DNA of 64,000 nt, taken from assembly GCA_965153455.1 (NCBI GenBank), contig OZ234498.1, forward strand, positions 15,934,001 through 15,998,000, written 5' to 3'. The DNA is from Sphagnum compactum. Taxonomy: Eukaryota; Bryophyta; Sphagnopsida; Sphagnales. A model generated the notes under the pieces. The model was not told the DNA's origin and ran no database searches. It saw nothing but the letters and a program-made list of their open reading frames with translations. Every line of letters begins with the position of its first letter. Position 1 is the first letter of the stretch. Positions 12,100 through 25,281 of this stretch are shown piece by piece. Made by a program: the position numbers and the translations under genes.

Positions 12100-15000
12100 G
12101 CCCCTAGGTAAATAGGTCTGTATTTATATGAGGATTTTTGAAAGATGATATTTTGGCTTGTGTTGAAACTTGAGATTAAGTTACAGAGTTATAATATCTT
12201 GAAGGATTTTGAATTCTTTTAGAGGATTTTTTGAAGATTCTATTTTTGCATGGTGAAATATTTGAGTTTCCATAATTCTTCTTCTTCTTCTTTTGCCTTA
12301 AGATACTTTTTAATGTAAATGGCCAGGCCACAGTGTGACACCCCCCCCCTGGTTTCCAGTTTCCATGGGTGTTAAGTATAATTAGTCCAAGTGCTTAGTC
12401 CAAGTGCTTCAGTTATAGCAATGGCAAGTTTATTGAGAAAGGGAGAAAAAAATGGGGTAAATCCTAAATAACCAATGTTGGCCACTTATTGAAAAACACC
12501 CAATTACCTTCACCCTAAGGCCAGTTTTGTCATTAAATAATCCTCAAAATAGTGAAATGAAAATTTGTGAAAATATGAAGTTGACATGTTGAAAATCATC
12601 ATAATTATCATAGGCTACATTTCTGAATAATTTCACTACTCATATAACAACATTATAGTAGATGATGAAAAAATATGTAATTTCAAAATTAGAAAACGAA
12701 TTCATTTTTTTGAAAAAAATAATATTTGTTTTGTCAATGTGAAAACTGACCCTAGGCTACAGTAATAACCTACCAAGCAATTATCGATTTTTGAAAAACT
12801 TGTAAAGAACCTATGCACCTTGCTGGAAAAATATATAGATAATCACAAAGACCCATATGGACTGGTTATCGAATTTTAAATTTTAATAACTTACTTAAAT
12901 GTTTGAAATTTTCATTGAGGGTTGGTTATCAAGCTTGAAATTACATGTGTAAAACTTTGTCATTATTGAAAAAGATTGGGTAATAGATATTGTCAAGCAC
13001 TTGAATTTTGAGATCCTTGAATCAATGTGATTTTGATTTCACATCGTATCTTGTTTCCCCCACGCCACTTGAAGTTGTAGTCACAAGTCACCTTGTCTCC
13101 ACACTAACTAGTGTGGCCTGTGCCGTTGGCCCAAGTGTTACCATGTCCTCAACTGATTTTTCCTTTCAAAACATGGCTTTTTGGAATTTATTTGAATTTT
13201 TCGCAGCAGAAATCACTTAAAAATCAATATTTCTCACATTCTGAATCCAAATCTTACCAAATAATTTTCATTAAATCCTGCTCATCAAGATCTTTCCAAT
13301 AACACCAAAGGCACAATCCCATTCCTCTGAAATTTTCAGCTATGATTTAATTTGATTTTCAGTGAAGAAATCATTCAATATTCAAGAACTTTTGCACCCA
13401 CAAGTCCAGACATCATGGAACCAAGCCCATGCAGCCCTCTCGTCGAAAGCTTTCCAAAGAAACCAAGAACACAATCTGAATCATCCTGGTTCGGTGCATT
13501 TCATGATTACAAAACATAACAAAACAAACTACCTTCCTTCATAGATAGATGTCTTTGTTGACAAATATTCCAATTTGAATCTCTCCAAGTATTGTCAACT
13601 CCCTTGTCGCAGAGTTGAGAACCATCAATTCCCAAGCTGAGTATTTGGAATCCAACCTTTATGAATAAAAAGCAATTATTATCAAATAAATTGATAGCCA
13701 AGGTTATTACTTTGACAATGACATCAATAATCAATGTTTCTATTTTTTTAATTGATATTGAATACCTTACTGTCATCTAAAAATTAAAAAATAACCTACT
13801 TAGTTGAGCATGTCTAAAAAAAAAACCCAACCAACACTAGAAGCAACCCATCAAGTATATTGTTTAATTATATGACGACCCATCATATAATTGATCATAT
13901 AATCAATCATATGATGGGTCGTCCCTCATTTTCCATTGTTCTTCCAAAACATAATAAAGCTAGAAACTACATCATGAAAGCCATGTAACCTATGTTGTTA
14001 AAAGTTCCACGAGCTAAATTAAACACACATATAGAATGATAAAAAAACATTGATTTCTAGAGAGACGTTTAAAATCTCTCTTTCAATGATATGCAATGAA
14101 AAACCACCATGAAATTGTAGCACAATGAAAAATCATGTCAATTAGACCAACCAAATGCAATGGCAATTTTTTTTAAATTGTTCTTTACATAGACAAAATG
14201 ACAACCCTCTCAATGTAAACAATTGAATGTAAGATTGACAACAAAAAGAAAAAGGAAAGAAGAAATTACCTTTCACAAGTTTGATCAATTCCTAATATCT
14301 ATTTTCATGATATCCAATATGGTGACCATGGTGTGTAGAATATGACACACACTCTATTGCCATATTCTTACATTAATATATATTTAATTGTACGTAATTA
14401 GTTAGTGATTTAATTTAATGATGGAAGCAAGTATGTAAGCTCAAGCTAATTGAAATTGTCAATTGTCATGTAACACGAACTTAAAATATCAATTAGCACT
14501 AACCACAACTCTAGCATCATATTTTTCATTAACCATTGTTCAATTAAATACTATTAAAAATTGGTAATACTATTTAAAAAATTATGAAAAATTGTTTGTT
14601 TTAAAAAAGTTGTCACTTTATGAAATAGTAACTGAATTGTCAAACATGCCATGCATAATGGTTTTTCAAAAATATATATATATACTAATCATGACAGTTA
14701 GAGATGAAATTGTTCCCTTTTAATTAAAGAAGATGATTGAAAACTTGTTCGAAAGTATTCAAGGAATTATATGAGTCTCTGAATTTTATGAATGTACTCC
14801 ACTTGAACAAACTTCATTCCCTCATAATGGAGGAAAACACTTTTGTCAAAGAAAATATCAAAAAAAAAAAAAAAAACTTGTAATTCAATTGGATAGCATG
14901 AATGAATCTATTACGAAATCGAAAGTATTGCGAATAATGATGGGGTTTTCCCCAATAATTATGAATCCTTCATTCAAACCACATTGAGTTTTGATGAATT

Positions 15001-15230
15001 ATTTAGATTTGAAAAACTTGCATGAAAATTATTGCTTGAGAAGGCTCATCATGAACAAGATACAGATAAGGAAACTTGAATGAAAAATTCCTACTTAAGA
15101 CAAGGAAACTTGATCCACCAACAAAATAATTTCATAATTATGTTGGAGTACCATCAAACAATCAAATAATGCCTTCCAAAAGGAGCAACACCAAACAATC
15201 ATTTTGTTTTTTGGAAGAATGTAATTTTGC
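12100..15230. other. AT-rich intergenic DNA
   Basis: No exon chain, RNA gene or transposon domain is recognised here. It contains a C9 run near 12342 and a perfect inverted repeat at 13874-13923 (listed separately). Short plus-strand frames at about 13008-13544 have no domain signal. Confidence 0.5.
13874..13923. repeat. 50-bp near-palindrome, 15-bp perfect arms
   Basis: GACGACCCATCATAT (13874-13888) is the exact reverse complement of 13909-13923. The 20-base spacer itself carries ATTGAT/ATCAAT arms, so almost the whole 50 bp can fold. It may be a deletion derivative of a MITE or a cruciform-prone site; no target-site duplication is obvious. Confidence 0.85.
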
Positions 15231-15239
15231 CAAGGTAGC

Positions 15240-16600
15240 TGCAACAACCACCATGAATTTAGTCATAGCACTTGGGAATGTCCCCATCCCAAGCAACAAA
15301 ACAACATGATATGCAATTGACCTTCAGTTAATGTACTTTAAAAAGATGTCAAGGAGAATTGAAACATTGAAATGAACAATGTTATGGAGATGTTTGAAGT
15401 TACATCTTGGTAGTTGAAGCAAAACCATGTGAGGAGGAAAAAAAAATTCTTGGTATCTAAATTCAAGATGTATTTGACATGTTCCAAGAAATGTCAATAC
15501 CATGAATGTAACAAAGGGAATAGGAACTTCTAAAATTAGGAAAATAAGAGGTTAGTCCCATGAAGTTCAAGATAAAAGCAATGTGACATTTACCTAAAAT
15601 GGAATTCAATAAAACCTATGAATGGCATTCTTCATGTGTTTATAAATTTTACAAATAACATTTTGTTAATAAGGAACCTAGCAAGCAAAGGTTACACAAT
15701 AATGTTTGATGTCAATGTATGTTGGATAATAAGTCTTAAATATCCTACTAAAATCATTATAAGAGACATAAAAGATTTGATCGACAATTTGTATAAGTTC
15801 AATTTGAACACCTTAAAAACACACATTTGTGTACCAGTGGATGAAACAACCCAAATGTTTGTTTTGAACCAAAGGTTAGGCTGTGTGAACTATGAAACCT
15901 TACATAAAATGTTTGTGATTGAGGAGGGCAGTAAGACTTCTTAAACTACATGCAATTCAAAAAATTGTTCAAATTGTATGCAAGGAAAGAACACGAGGGT
16001 GTTATTGCAAAGCAAAATCATAGTAAAGTTAGAAGGAAAAATGAACTCATACATTCATATCTTTGTGGGCCAATGCTTTGCCAATTGCTCTTAGGATATT
16101 TTATTACTTTCATTAATGGCTATTCATATAAGATGTGGACCTATTTCCTACATACAAAGTCAGGGGCTATGGAGAAGTTCAACCATTTCAAGTAGCTTGG
16201 AAAAAATATATTGGAACAAAAAAGGATCAAGATTTTAAGACTAATCAAGGTGAAGAATACATGTCAAAAGATTTTACCAAACTTTGCTAAGAAGCAAACA
16301 TAGTGAGATGGTTTATTCAAGCTTACACACCATATTAAAATGATGTGGCATAAAGAAAAAATAAAATGTTCTTTGAAAGGGCATGGGACTAGGGTGTTAG
16401 GATGTGATTCACCATGTGATTTGTGGCTAGAGGCCATTAACATTGTCATAAATTCATCAAACAAATGCCCAAGTAAAACAACCAATGGAATAAGCCACAA
16501 AGAAAAATATTCATGTGTACTTTCACAAGTAGATCACTTAAAAATTTGTGGTTCATTTAGTACATATGTACATGTGCTAGAACACCAATGAACAAAATTA
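15240..16600 (+). pseudogene. Decayed Ty1/copia gag-pol: zinc knuckle, gag-pre-integrase, integrase
   Basis: At 15240-15293 a CCHC-like knuckle remains, but the second Cys position is His (C-x2-H-x4-H-x4-C). In the same frame, 15618-15941 reads NLASKGYTIMFD and RLGCVNYETLHKM, the gag-pre-integrase signature of copia polyproteins. 15950-16195 holds an integrase start (HSYLCGPM, where an Asp is normal, and GYFITFINGYSYKMW). 16340-16591 holds the later integrase part (NKCPSKTTNGISHKE, VDHLKICGSF). Stops and frame changes break it, and catalytic Asp positions are altered, so it is inactive. LTRs were not found. Confidence 0.85.
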
Positions 16601-19600
16601 CATTATTAGAGCTCTACATGTTGGTGCAACAAACAGATATTGATCATTCAACTCTTGCACTAGAAAGATAATGATCTCAATACATTAGAAAAATTATTCT
16701 CATTTTTTACTACCACAAATTGTGATTACTATCCAATTTGATTACATTCCAATTATATTTGGTCGTCTTAAGTTTGTAAAGGTTTTGTCGAATTAGTTAA
16801 TGGTCAATGTTGTTTATAGTTGTAACATTCATTTCATTGTTCACTTATGAGTATAATTTAAACCCTATATATATTTTTAATATTTTTAAATTATTCATGT
16901 GAAAATTAATATAGATTTTAATTTTATATGCATATTGCATTATAATGTGTTGTTCATTTTTTTGACATCTTTTCAACTATCAACATGGTACATGAGTTGA
17001 GCCATCAATTTTAACACATTGAAACCATTGTTCATGGGTTGCATTTTACATTTACCATAGTTTATTAAAACACGTGTAACAACTTAAAATTTCATATTTG
17101 TATTGGAATGAGTTGGTGACTTTTTCACATTTTTTCAACTATCAACATGTGTACACAAGTTAATCATTCACTTTTAGTATGTTGAAACCATTATTCATAT
17201 CATGCATCTTGCACTTATTAAAATATATTGAAACATACACAATTTAATGCCTTACATTTATACTTGAATAGGTTAGTGAATTTTTTCACATTTATTGAAC
17301 TATCTACATTTGCACATGAGTTGAATCATTCATTTTGGATGTGTCAAATCCATTATTCAAGAGTTGCATTTTGCATTCATTAATTTTTTTGAAATGGATG
17401 TATAAAAATTTGATAGGTTTCACATTTTTATTTGAATGGGTTAGTGAAAAGGTCAAAATGTTCGTGCATGCAAACTCTAAGGTGCATGTAAACCTCTAAA
17501 TTATAATTTGTTAACATAGTAAATTCTTATACATTACTTAAATTAGAATGTATGTTTTTCCTGAATTTGTTTTAAACATCATGGACAAGTTTTTGATTAT
17601 GAATGTTTAGGGTGCACACCAAAAGAACCCCAATATTAATCCTTAATTATTCTTCCCATTTTTTTCTTAATGTATGAAAAAAAAATCCATGCTAAAAATT
17701 TCTGACTAATTTTTTCTTTTTTCTCTCACTTTCAACAAAATTTCATATGCTTTAATTATCCAGATTTTTATTATTTAAATAAATTCTTAACATGATTTAT
17801 AAAATTTTAGGCTCATTTTATTACAAATTTATGTTTAAATATTCAAACGTGAATGTTTAAAATAAAATTTAAAAATTAGAAAAATGAATGAACTAAAATT
17901 GGCGATCATAATAATGACATCAACAATTTTTTATAAATTTATAAATTTATTGTATTTGTGGTCTTGTTTAAAATTGTTAGCAAAAAAATTCAAGCATGTT
18001 TTGGATATAGACCATATATGGAAGAATGAAATTGTTAATGTTTTTCTAATTTTGGTTACATTTCTTAGAACCCATTGTATATTCTAACCATTGTACATTA
18101 GTTTAAAATCCCTTTGGTGATGTTTATGTCCTTTTGTATGTTTGCAAAATGGTGGAAATCCATCACAAAAAATATCAATTGCATCATTAATTATTCTTTT
18201 CAATTTATCAAAAATTTTGCATAAGGTTTATGATAATTTCAAAGATTGCTTAAATTTTTAAAAATAAGATTGATCTTGGAACTATTTATGGGTTTTAGTT
18301 TGGAGTTTTTACGAATAAAAATAAAATAATTATTTAGAAGTAGTTTTTCTCTGTCAAAATGTTTATATCAAACGTTTTGGTAATTTATTTATTTATTTTC
18401 CTTCAATATGCATTATTTCTCCAATTCTTTTCCCCACAAATAACCATTAAGTTGTGAAAACCACCACCAAAAAAAAGAATAAATTATAAATAACAACAAT
18501 TGGGGACTAGAGAGCATTTAATCCAACTATTTAATGCCAATTTTTCATCAAATTATGTTATTTTTGCTTCTACAAAGGAAATAAAGGTAAAATATATTTT
18601 TACATCATTAAATAACATAATATTAGAAATATTTTTTAAAAATTTTCAAAATTGTGTAATTAGTCATTTGTATGAATGTATGATAAATGTTGTTAAACAA
18701 ATATGGTTCTGAAAATTAAATGGCTATATTGACTTAGTTAATGTTTCTTCTTGTGGTTAATTTTTGCCAATTTAAGGGGGCAACAACATTAAGGGTTTGT
18801 TTTTGAAAAAAAATTCAAATTTCATCAAATTTAAAAAGTATATATTATCAAATTTTTGCAATAGGTTTATGTTAGGTAATCAAAATATTGAATGATTTAT
18901 ACATGTTTATAACTCCATAATTTGTTTATAACCAAACTTCTAAATTTTTTTATGGATGATGCAATTTGAACAACATCACAAAAGTGAGGGGGAAAAAAAC
19001 ACCTAATTGTATTGGGGAAAATAAAAATTTATAGTTCTTCAAAAAATGAGCACATATTTTATATAACAAAAATAACATTGTTAAATACTTAAGGAAAATG
19101 TCCTTGAATTCACATTGAATTGAATGACATTTACAAAGATGTAGGTCGATTTAAACAAAAAAATAGTTGTAGATTTTTTGTTTGATTCATAACATGTTAT
19201 TTTAAAGTTTTTAAAGATCCATTTATATTGATTATTTATGAATTACAATAAAATTTATGAGTACATTATTGAATGAACCTCAATATCATGTTTTCATTTG
19301 TAGCATTTGAATAAATTTTGAGACAAAAAAATATGTTAAAATGTGAATTTCTTAAAAATAATTCATGGTGAACATAATACAATAAAAATTTTAATTTTAT
19401 TTTATTAAAGTTTTGAAGTGATTTAGTGATTAAAATTGTGATGCATTTCCATGGGTTCAAACCTTGACGGATGGATGCATTGATGAATGTAGCATGTATA
19501 TACTTTGATCATCATGTACAAATATAATATACAAACATATATGTGGTGCCAAAACCTTTTGTTAACAACATTCAAGAAAATAAAAAATAAATTTCATAGC

Positions 19601-20100
19601 ATATATTTTTGGCAAAACATGCTGTGAAAAAAAATCAATGATTCCATGACCCAAGGAAAAAAATGTTGGATGATGACATGGCACTTTAATTCATGTCATA
19701 TTAACTTAGGACCTCATAATATCCATATCAAAATTTTAAGATTAAAAATTACCTAGTGCAACATTATTGTCCAAAATGACTGTTAAAAAATTCGTTGAAA
19801 ATGTTCTAATCAGCTAGTTTTTTTTTATTAAAGTTGTAGAAGTTGTACATTAGTCAACTTTTGTCCCATTTTTCTAAAAACCTAATGAATTTGGGTAGTT
19901 AAAGACCCATGATTCTCTCTTGTGATAAATGTAATGATGGATGAATCCATCCAAGGATTGTAGCAAATATTGTGACTTTTATGTGTTAATCAAGATGACA
20001 TGACAATGCTATGAACTAAAAAAGAAAAAATAAAACCCTTTGAATAAAAAGATGAACATCATGCACACAATCATGAGGTGGCAAATTTTAGGAATGTGGT
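16600..20100. other. AT-rich intergenic DNA separating copia integrase and reverse transcriptase relics
   Basis: No genes are recognised. It includes three copies of a 162-bp tandem repeat (about 16950-17450) and otherwise low-complexity AT sequence. In an intact copia element the integrase-to-RT gap would be under about 1 kb, so this stretch may include inserted DNA or a junction of two different elements. Confidence 0.4.
16950..17450. repeat. Tandem repeat, ~162-bp unit, about 3 degenerate copies
   Basis: CAACTATCAACATG-like phrases recur near 16974, 17136 and 17298. Each is followed by GAGTTGA/AGTTAAT-CATTCA, a TTGAAACCATTATTCA-like phrase and a GTTGCATTTTGCATT-like phrase. Spacing is a regular 162 bp. 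Confidence 0.75.
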
Positions 20101-20890
20101 GAGCATATCATCACATATGCACCAAAAGGTCCTATAATATTAGTTGCCAATAGGAGGCGATTGAACCATCTAGTGAGAATTTAGAAAGGCAACAATAGGC
20201 TATAAAGGAATCGATTCTACTTATAAACATGGTGAATTAGCAATACACTTCATTTCAGAGGTCAAGTTATGTGCGTGAATTCATGATAAAATTCTCAGAT
20301 TTTTGTGTGTTACTTAATGAGTTGTAGGAACCAAATTCATTTACCAAAAAAATCAATCAACCCTAGATCGAGGGAGGTGATGAACCAATAATTGGAATTG
20401 ATGTAGAAAAATTGAACTTGGGAGATAATAGACTAACTGCAAGGAAAGGTGTTAATTACATTGAAACGAGCCTACAAAACCAAGTTGGCAGCGGATGGAA
20501 ATATTTAAAGACTTAAGGTGAGAATAGTTGCATGAGGATTTGAAGAGATGTGAGGTATCGATTAGTAAGAAATATTTGTTCTCACTATTAAATAGGCAAC
20601 CATACAAGTGGTTCTGAATGTTGCTAATCAAAAAAGTTGGCACATTAAGCATTTAGATATCAAAACGACTTCTTAAACTGTGAACCTCGATGAAGAGGTG
20701 TTTATGGAGCTATATAAACGGTTACACCACGAAAGAGGCGCATCAAAAGTTGGCAAACTCTTGGAAGTGATATACATGCTAAAATAAGTTGGTGCATCAA
20801 ACTTGACAATATTTTGCAAGAATAAGGGAGAATTTGAAGTGCATCAAATCACAATTTGTATTTTTGTAGGAATGAAGGGGTTTTTTGTGA
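20100..20890 (+). pseudogene. Decayed Ty1/copia reverse transcriptase
   Basis: One reading frame, interrupted by many stops, shows copia RT landmarks: YKTKLAADGNI, RLKVRIVA, ATIQVVLNVANQKSWHIKHL, DIKT (normally DVKTAFLNG) and LDEEVFMELY. At least seven in-frame stops fall where the family usually has Arg, Gln or Trp, the pattern expected from C-to-T decay. The RT YxDD region is not recognisable. It is inactive. Relation to the integrase relic at 15.2-16.6 kb (same strand and family) is possible but unproven. Confidence 0.8.
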
Positions 20891-20899
20891 TAATGATGT

Positions 20900-21840
20900 T
20901 GTGTGTGGGTAATTTAAATTATTAATTAGAAATGATATGATTAAATTGCAGTTTCTTAAGAAAAAGCCTAAAATGATGTTTGAAATGTCAATACTAAATA
21001 GTTTCTTTTGTATCCAAGAAATCAAGGCAAATGTGACACAACCTTCAACCACATAACATAATAATTTAATGACGATATTATTGTCATGTAACATTTTCAT
21101 TCCGTAATTATCTTTTAATTTTTTTTATCATGTGATAGTAATTATCGTTAGTTAACAACTAGTTACTAGAAATAATTTCAGTGTTTATGCACCTTAATTA
21201 TTTCTGATAACCAGCTTCCTTTTGTTGGTTACTTAATCCATATTGATCTCATCTTGATATTGGGTAATTAGAAAAACCTTTCATACTAGCTTGGACTTAG
21301 TTCCAAGATTTATTTTTGGCTAGTATGCGGCAAGTATATCCTTGATATTAAACCTGGCATAAAATTGGTACAAGATTGGTATTACTCCATGTCCCTGCCA
21401 AGCTGGTGTTGCCTCAGGAGTCAGGTCATACTAGGCCAACTTGGTAGCAGGATCCTTACTTCTGGTATTGACACCATTATTGTTGATACTGGGTGTAGGC
21501 CTACATACCATTACCAACACTGGTAAACCCTAAACCCTACATTTCAACCCATTGTCACTTGAAACCCACACTCTTAACCCAGGCCAAAAATGGTGACAAA
21601 CATAGTTATTTGAATGGTCACCTAAAACTCCAACTCTGAAAGCAAAGGGGGAATATCTAAATAGTCACATTTGTAGCAGAATTCTATCTTCCTTTAAACA
21701 ACCCAAAATCCCAAGTCTCCTATAGGAGTCTCTCTTAAGACCGTTGCTCTATAATCCACATAACCATTTGGCAAAATTGAAATGCAGATCTCTATGCTTC
21801 ATTCCACAATGCAATAGATGCATTACATTTGGGTTTAGAT
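20900..21840. other. Intergenic DNA
   Basis: No gene is recognised. Short telomere-like AAACCCTA phrases occur near 21525-21540. Composition rises towards balanced GC before the MITE at 21843. Confidence 0.4.
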
Positions 21841-21842
21841 TC

Positions 21843-22157
21843 TAGAGCATCTCCACCCCAAAACAGTTAAAAAACTCCTTTTAGTTTAGAATATAATACT
21901 GTTTAATGATCACTATCCCCACCCAGAAATGTCATAAAAGTCTCTTTAAACACTCAAAAGGACCATTTATGTCTTGACATCTGAGCGAGTAATAGTCACT
22001 GTCCAAATCCATAGTAGAAAAAAGCTTTTAAAAGGGTTAAAATGACCACTGCAAAATGGACCATAAAATTACCAGAGAGAGCAGCAGGATTTGCACTATC
22101 GTGCTGCAAGATTTTATGAAAAGGGGTGTTTGCCGGTGTCGGGGTGGAGATGCTCTA
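21843..22157. mobile_element. MITE, 315 bp, 17-bp perfect terminal inverted repeats
   Basis: TAGAGCATCTCCACCCC at 21843-21859 is the exact reverse complement of 22141-22157. There is no coding capacity inside. The outermost TA on both ends may be a TA target-site duplication, which would fit a Tc1/mariner-like origin; alternatively the ends read CTA/TAA. The GAGCATCTCCA terminus resembles MITE ends common in plants. Confidence 0.85.
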
Positions 22158-22159
22158 AC

Positions 22160-23160
22160 AAGCTGCTCATTACTCCTCTTTATATTGAAGAGCAAATACC
22201 TTTTGTTTGATTCATAAGTTATTAAAACACTAGTGCTAAATCTGTTGCTATATTCGGCGTTAATCAATTTTGAGGAGAAGCACTTGTTGTACATGAAAGT
22301 TCAGGCCATTGGTTAAGAGATGGTCATACCAGGCTCATAGATAAGATGAGTCTAAACTTTGGACCTTGGAGGCTTATTTTAAATATAAATCCCTTCTAAC
22401 ACAAAGTAGATTGAATGAATCAAAATCCTCAATCCAGTTTTTAAACTCTCCAATTCAAGATCCAATACCAACAACAGGATGGTATGAATTTTTTTTCAAA
22501 AAGATTCAATGCTAGTGTTGAGATCTGGTTTGGTATGTTCAAAAGTCGACCCCTGCCCAACATTGGTTGTAATGGTTAGCAAGGGGAGGTGGAGCTAGCA
22601 TCAAAGGCAAGTCACTCCCCGAATGCTATAGCACAGGTCTCAATCCACCATCACGACTTACAAGTTCAACTATTGATACTTTTTTTGGGTTTTATTTTTT
22701 TGCACTGGATTTAGTTTGATGTACTTGTTCCATCTATTGTTGGCCATTTCCACATTTTGAAGTCTTTTGGGCTATGTGCATATGTTAGAGCTCTCAGCCC
22801 GACTAGGGCTGCCAACAATTGCAACTATCATGTTCCACATGAAGATATGCATTTGATCCACTTGAAGATAGATATTCATTCCACTTGATTTACAAGTTCA
22901 AGAGAGGTGATACTTCACTTCATCATTCACTAGTTCTTGGCATTCTAAAACTTCTGATCAATTCATTGGTGATTTCTTATCTCTGTTCAGATATTCAGCG
23001 AAAAATCTTATTTTTGCTTTGGAGCATGTGAAAATGGATCTAGAAGGGGGCTAAGGTTATTGGGTTTAGATCAAACCCAATTTCATGTATATGTTATTGC
23101 TATACTTGAACTATTTTGATAAGACAATTAGGTGAATAGTAAATCTTGACACAAAACTAC
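22160..23160. other. Intergenic DNA
   Basis: Composition is mixed. No exon chain, RNA gene or transposase domain was recognised. Confidence 0.4.
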
Positions 23161-25280
23161 TATGTGGAGAAGAAGCTTGAGCCTTCATCTATCCCAGTGT
23201 CTGATGTCTGTTTGATCTTCAAATGGGTTGCCTTGAATTGCCCAGAACTTTGCAGCTTTGTCATATTTTATCCTCGGGTTCATCATTCCAAGCCATGTCT
23301 TCTTGTATGTCACAATAAATTTTGAGTAACTACCCAACAGGTGAGGTACTGCCGACATGCATGTAGGTACTGTGCTGGAATACAACTCCATTAAGCAGCA
23401 CTCCATTTCACAACGATGGAGGTTGTTGACAACAACACAGCTCTCAAAGACATTCTACAAAAGGATTAAAAAACTGAAGCAGGAGAGCACAAGAATTCTG
23501 CAATGCAAGAGTCCCACCAGCCATGCAACCACTGCAAAGAAGAATTTTTAGCTGTAAGTAGATAGAAAATTGATCAGTCAAGTCCGAGATGCGAATGAAA
23601 AAAGTAAGGTGAAGCAATACACCCACGATCTGCATATTGTGGACATATACACATACACAAACACAGCTAAGGTTCCGTAACAACAAGAACATTCTTTTGC
23701 GTAAAACTTGTTCCTTCATGGTGGGAGATTCAGGTATTGTGTAGCATTTGCTACCAAAACGTTGACCTGAACAGATTGGTTGATCTGGAAACAAAACAAG
23801 ACACTAGCCCAAGACAAGGAAACTGACCTTCAATCAGGTTGAACTGTCTCCAGTACTCAAAGTGGTGATGGAGCATGTGATGGAAAGCGTCCCCAACATA
23901 GGGAAATTACTTCACCCACCACAGAAAGCGCAGACAGATAACCATTGCATCAATTTCCATCAAAAGGTTTTGTTCCCTTCACCCTATCTGGAAGAACTTC
24001 CAATCTCAACAATCTCAAAGGTGAACCAGTTACAAACAAAAGAGAAATAGTGATAGTCACTGAGGAACTGATTCCAAATGTAGAGACTGCACATTGTGCT
24101 AACCAGTTTACAATTGAGAACGGAAAGCAAGAGCCAGCTGCAGGATTGGAGCATAGTCAAGTATGATGCACACAAGACAGAAGTGTCAGGCAACTTGAGA
24201 TATCGATGAGGTTAGTAACAACTACACAAGGATCTAGGAATAGCAACACATAAAGATGTATTTCCAGTCACAGATTGTGTGCATGAATTTCATTTGGTAG
24301 AACATCAATGCCAAAATGTATATCCCAAATTCAAACACCAGGTCTTTACAGCGATGCCCTTCAATTTTGCCAATTACATCCTGCTGCATAATTTACACCT
24401 CTTTTGCATCGATCATATGTATCACAAATATCTTACCAAAATGGTGCACAATCTCCCCTGGCTTCATGTAAATTTCCAGGCTTATTCTTTTCAATCAGGT
24501 GCATTATCCAAAATGCTGATGGTATTCATGCCAGTTTTTGAAAGTCAAGGCACATGGACAAGCCAACTTTCCTCAAAAGCTCCTTCTCCAGCTCCTAAAA
24601 TGGTTAAGAATTCCCTTGCTAGTTCATTCATGACCCTACAATGCAGAGCACTGCATCATTGTTCTTGTTGCTAGACAGACTGCCATTGTGGCAGATCAAG
24701 TCAAACCAAATCACTGTCGGCCATAACCTTGTGAGTGTCCTGCACAAAGTATCAGACCAACCTTCACTAGGGTGTAGATAAGAACAGAAGCATAGGGAAA
24801 GAATTAAGCATGATGTTGGAACTACATCGAGACAAGAAACGCAAAAGCAAGCTAGCCAAGTAGCTGCAGTCTGATCAACCCATCAACCAAGAGAACTTGA
24901 CATCACACAGCTTCTTGTCAGTCGAAGCTGCATCAATCCTTGTGAACTGATAATTATTCAAGCAAGGCATAAACTGCCATGGACAAGATACACATCTAAC
25001 AAGAATGCAGCAAGCTCCCTTCTCCAAAAGGTTCTGCAAGCAAAATCTGTAACTGTAGCTCTACCTCAAGGCTGCATTGCTGACATCAAAAATCCAAAAA
25101 TGCTCTTCAAAAGGCTAGACTTTTTGGTCCAGTCTAGATCAATGTGCATTGTAAGAGTACAGAAAGTCAGAAAGCTGTGACATTAAGAGTACATATCCTG
25201 CGTGCAATTCCTAGTATACAAAAGTGATGTTACACACAATGTGTCCTGGAGATGTTTCCTTTCCCACCAGAAGGGCTTCC
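23160..25280 (-). other. Gene-like GC-richer stretch downstream of TIC21, unresolved
   Basis: Base composition matches exon-bearing regions rather than the AT-rich flanks. The best coding candidate is an 89-codon minus-strand frame from 23454 (after a TGTAG acceptor-like site) to a TGA at 23185, containing KKTWLGMMNPRIKYDKAAKF and GNPFEDQTDIRHWDR. I do not recognise it. Upstream minus-strand fragments (for example around 23780-23900 and 24560-24640) do not join into a convincing model. It may be a decayed gene, a long 3' UTR of TIC21, or a lineage-specific gene. Confidence 0.3.
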
Positions 25281-25281
25281 A

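Noticed and set aside
19440-19470. GGTTCAAACC resembling a tRNA T-loop
   Set aside because: No cloverleaf could be built around it, with no acceptor, D or anticodon arms.
23750-23910. Two minus-strand exon-like frames joined in phase at 23828/23784 (containing HHHFEYWRQFNLIE)
   Set aside because: The implied intron is only 43 nt, below normal plant intron size, and a stop lies just upstream with no usable acceptor.
24279-24674. 131-codon plus-strand open frame
   Set aside because: No domain signal, surroundings read as minus-strand gene flank, and His/Cys-rich composition suggests a chance frame.
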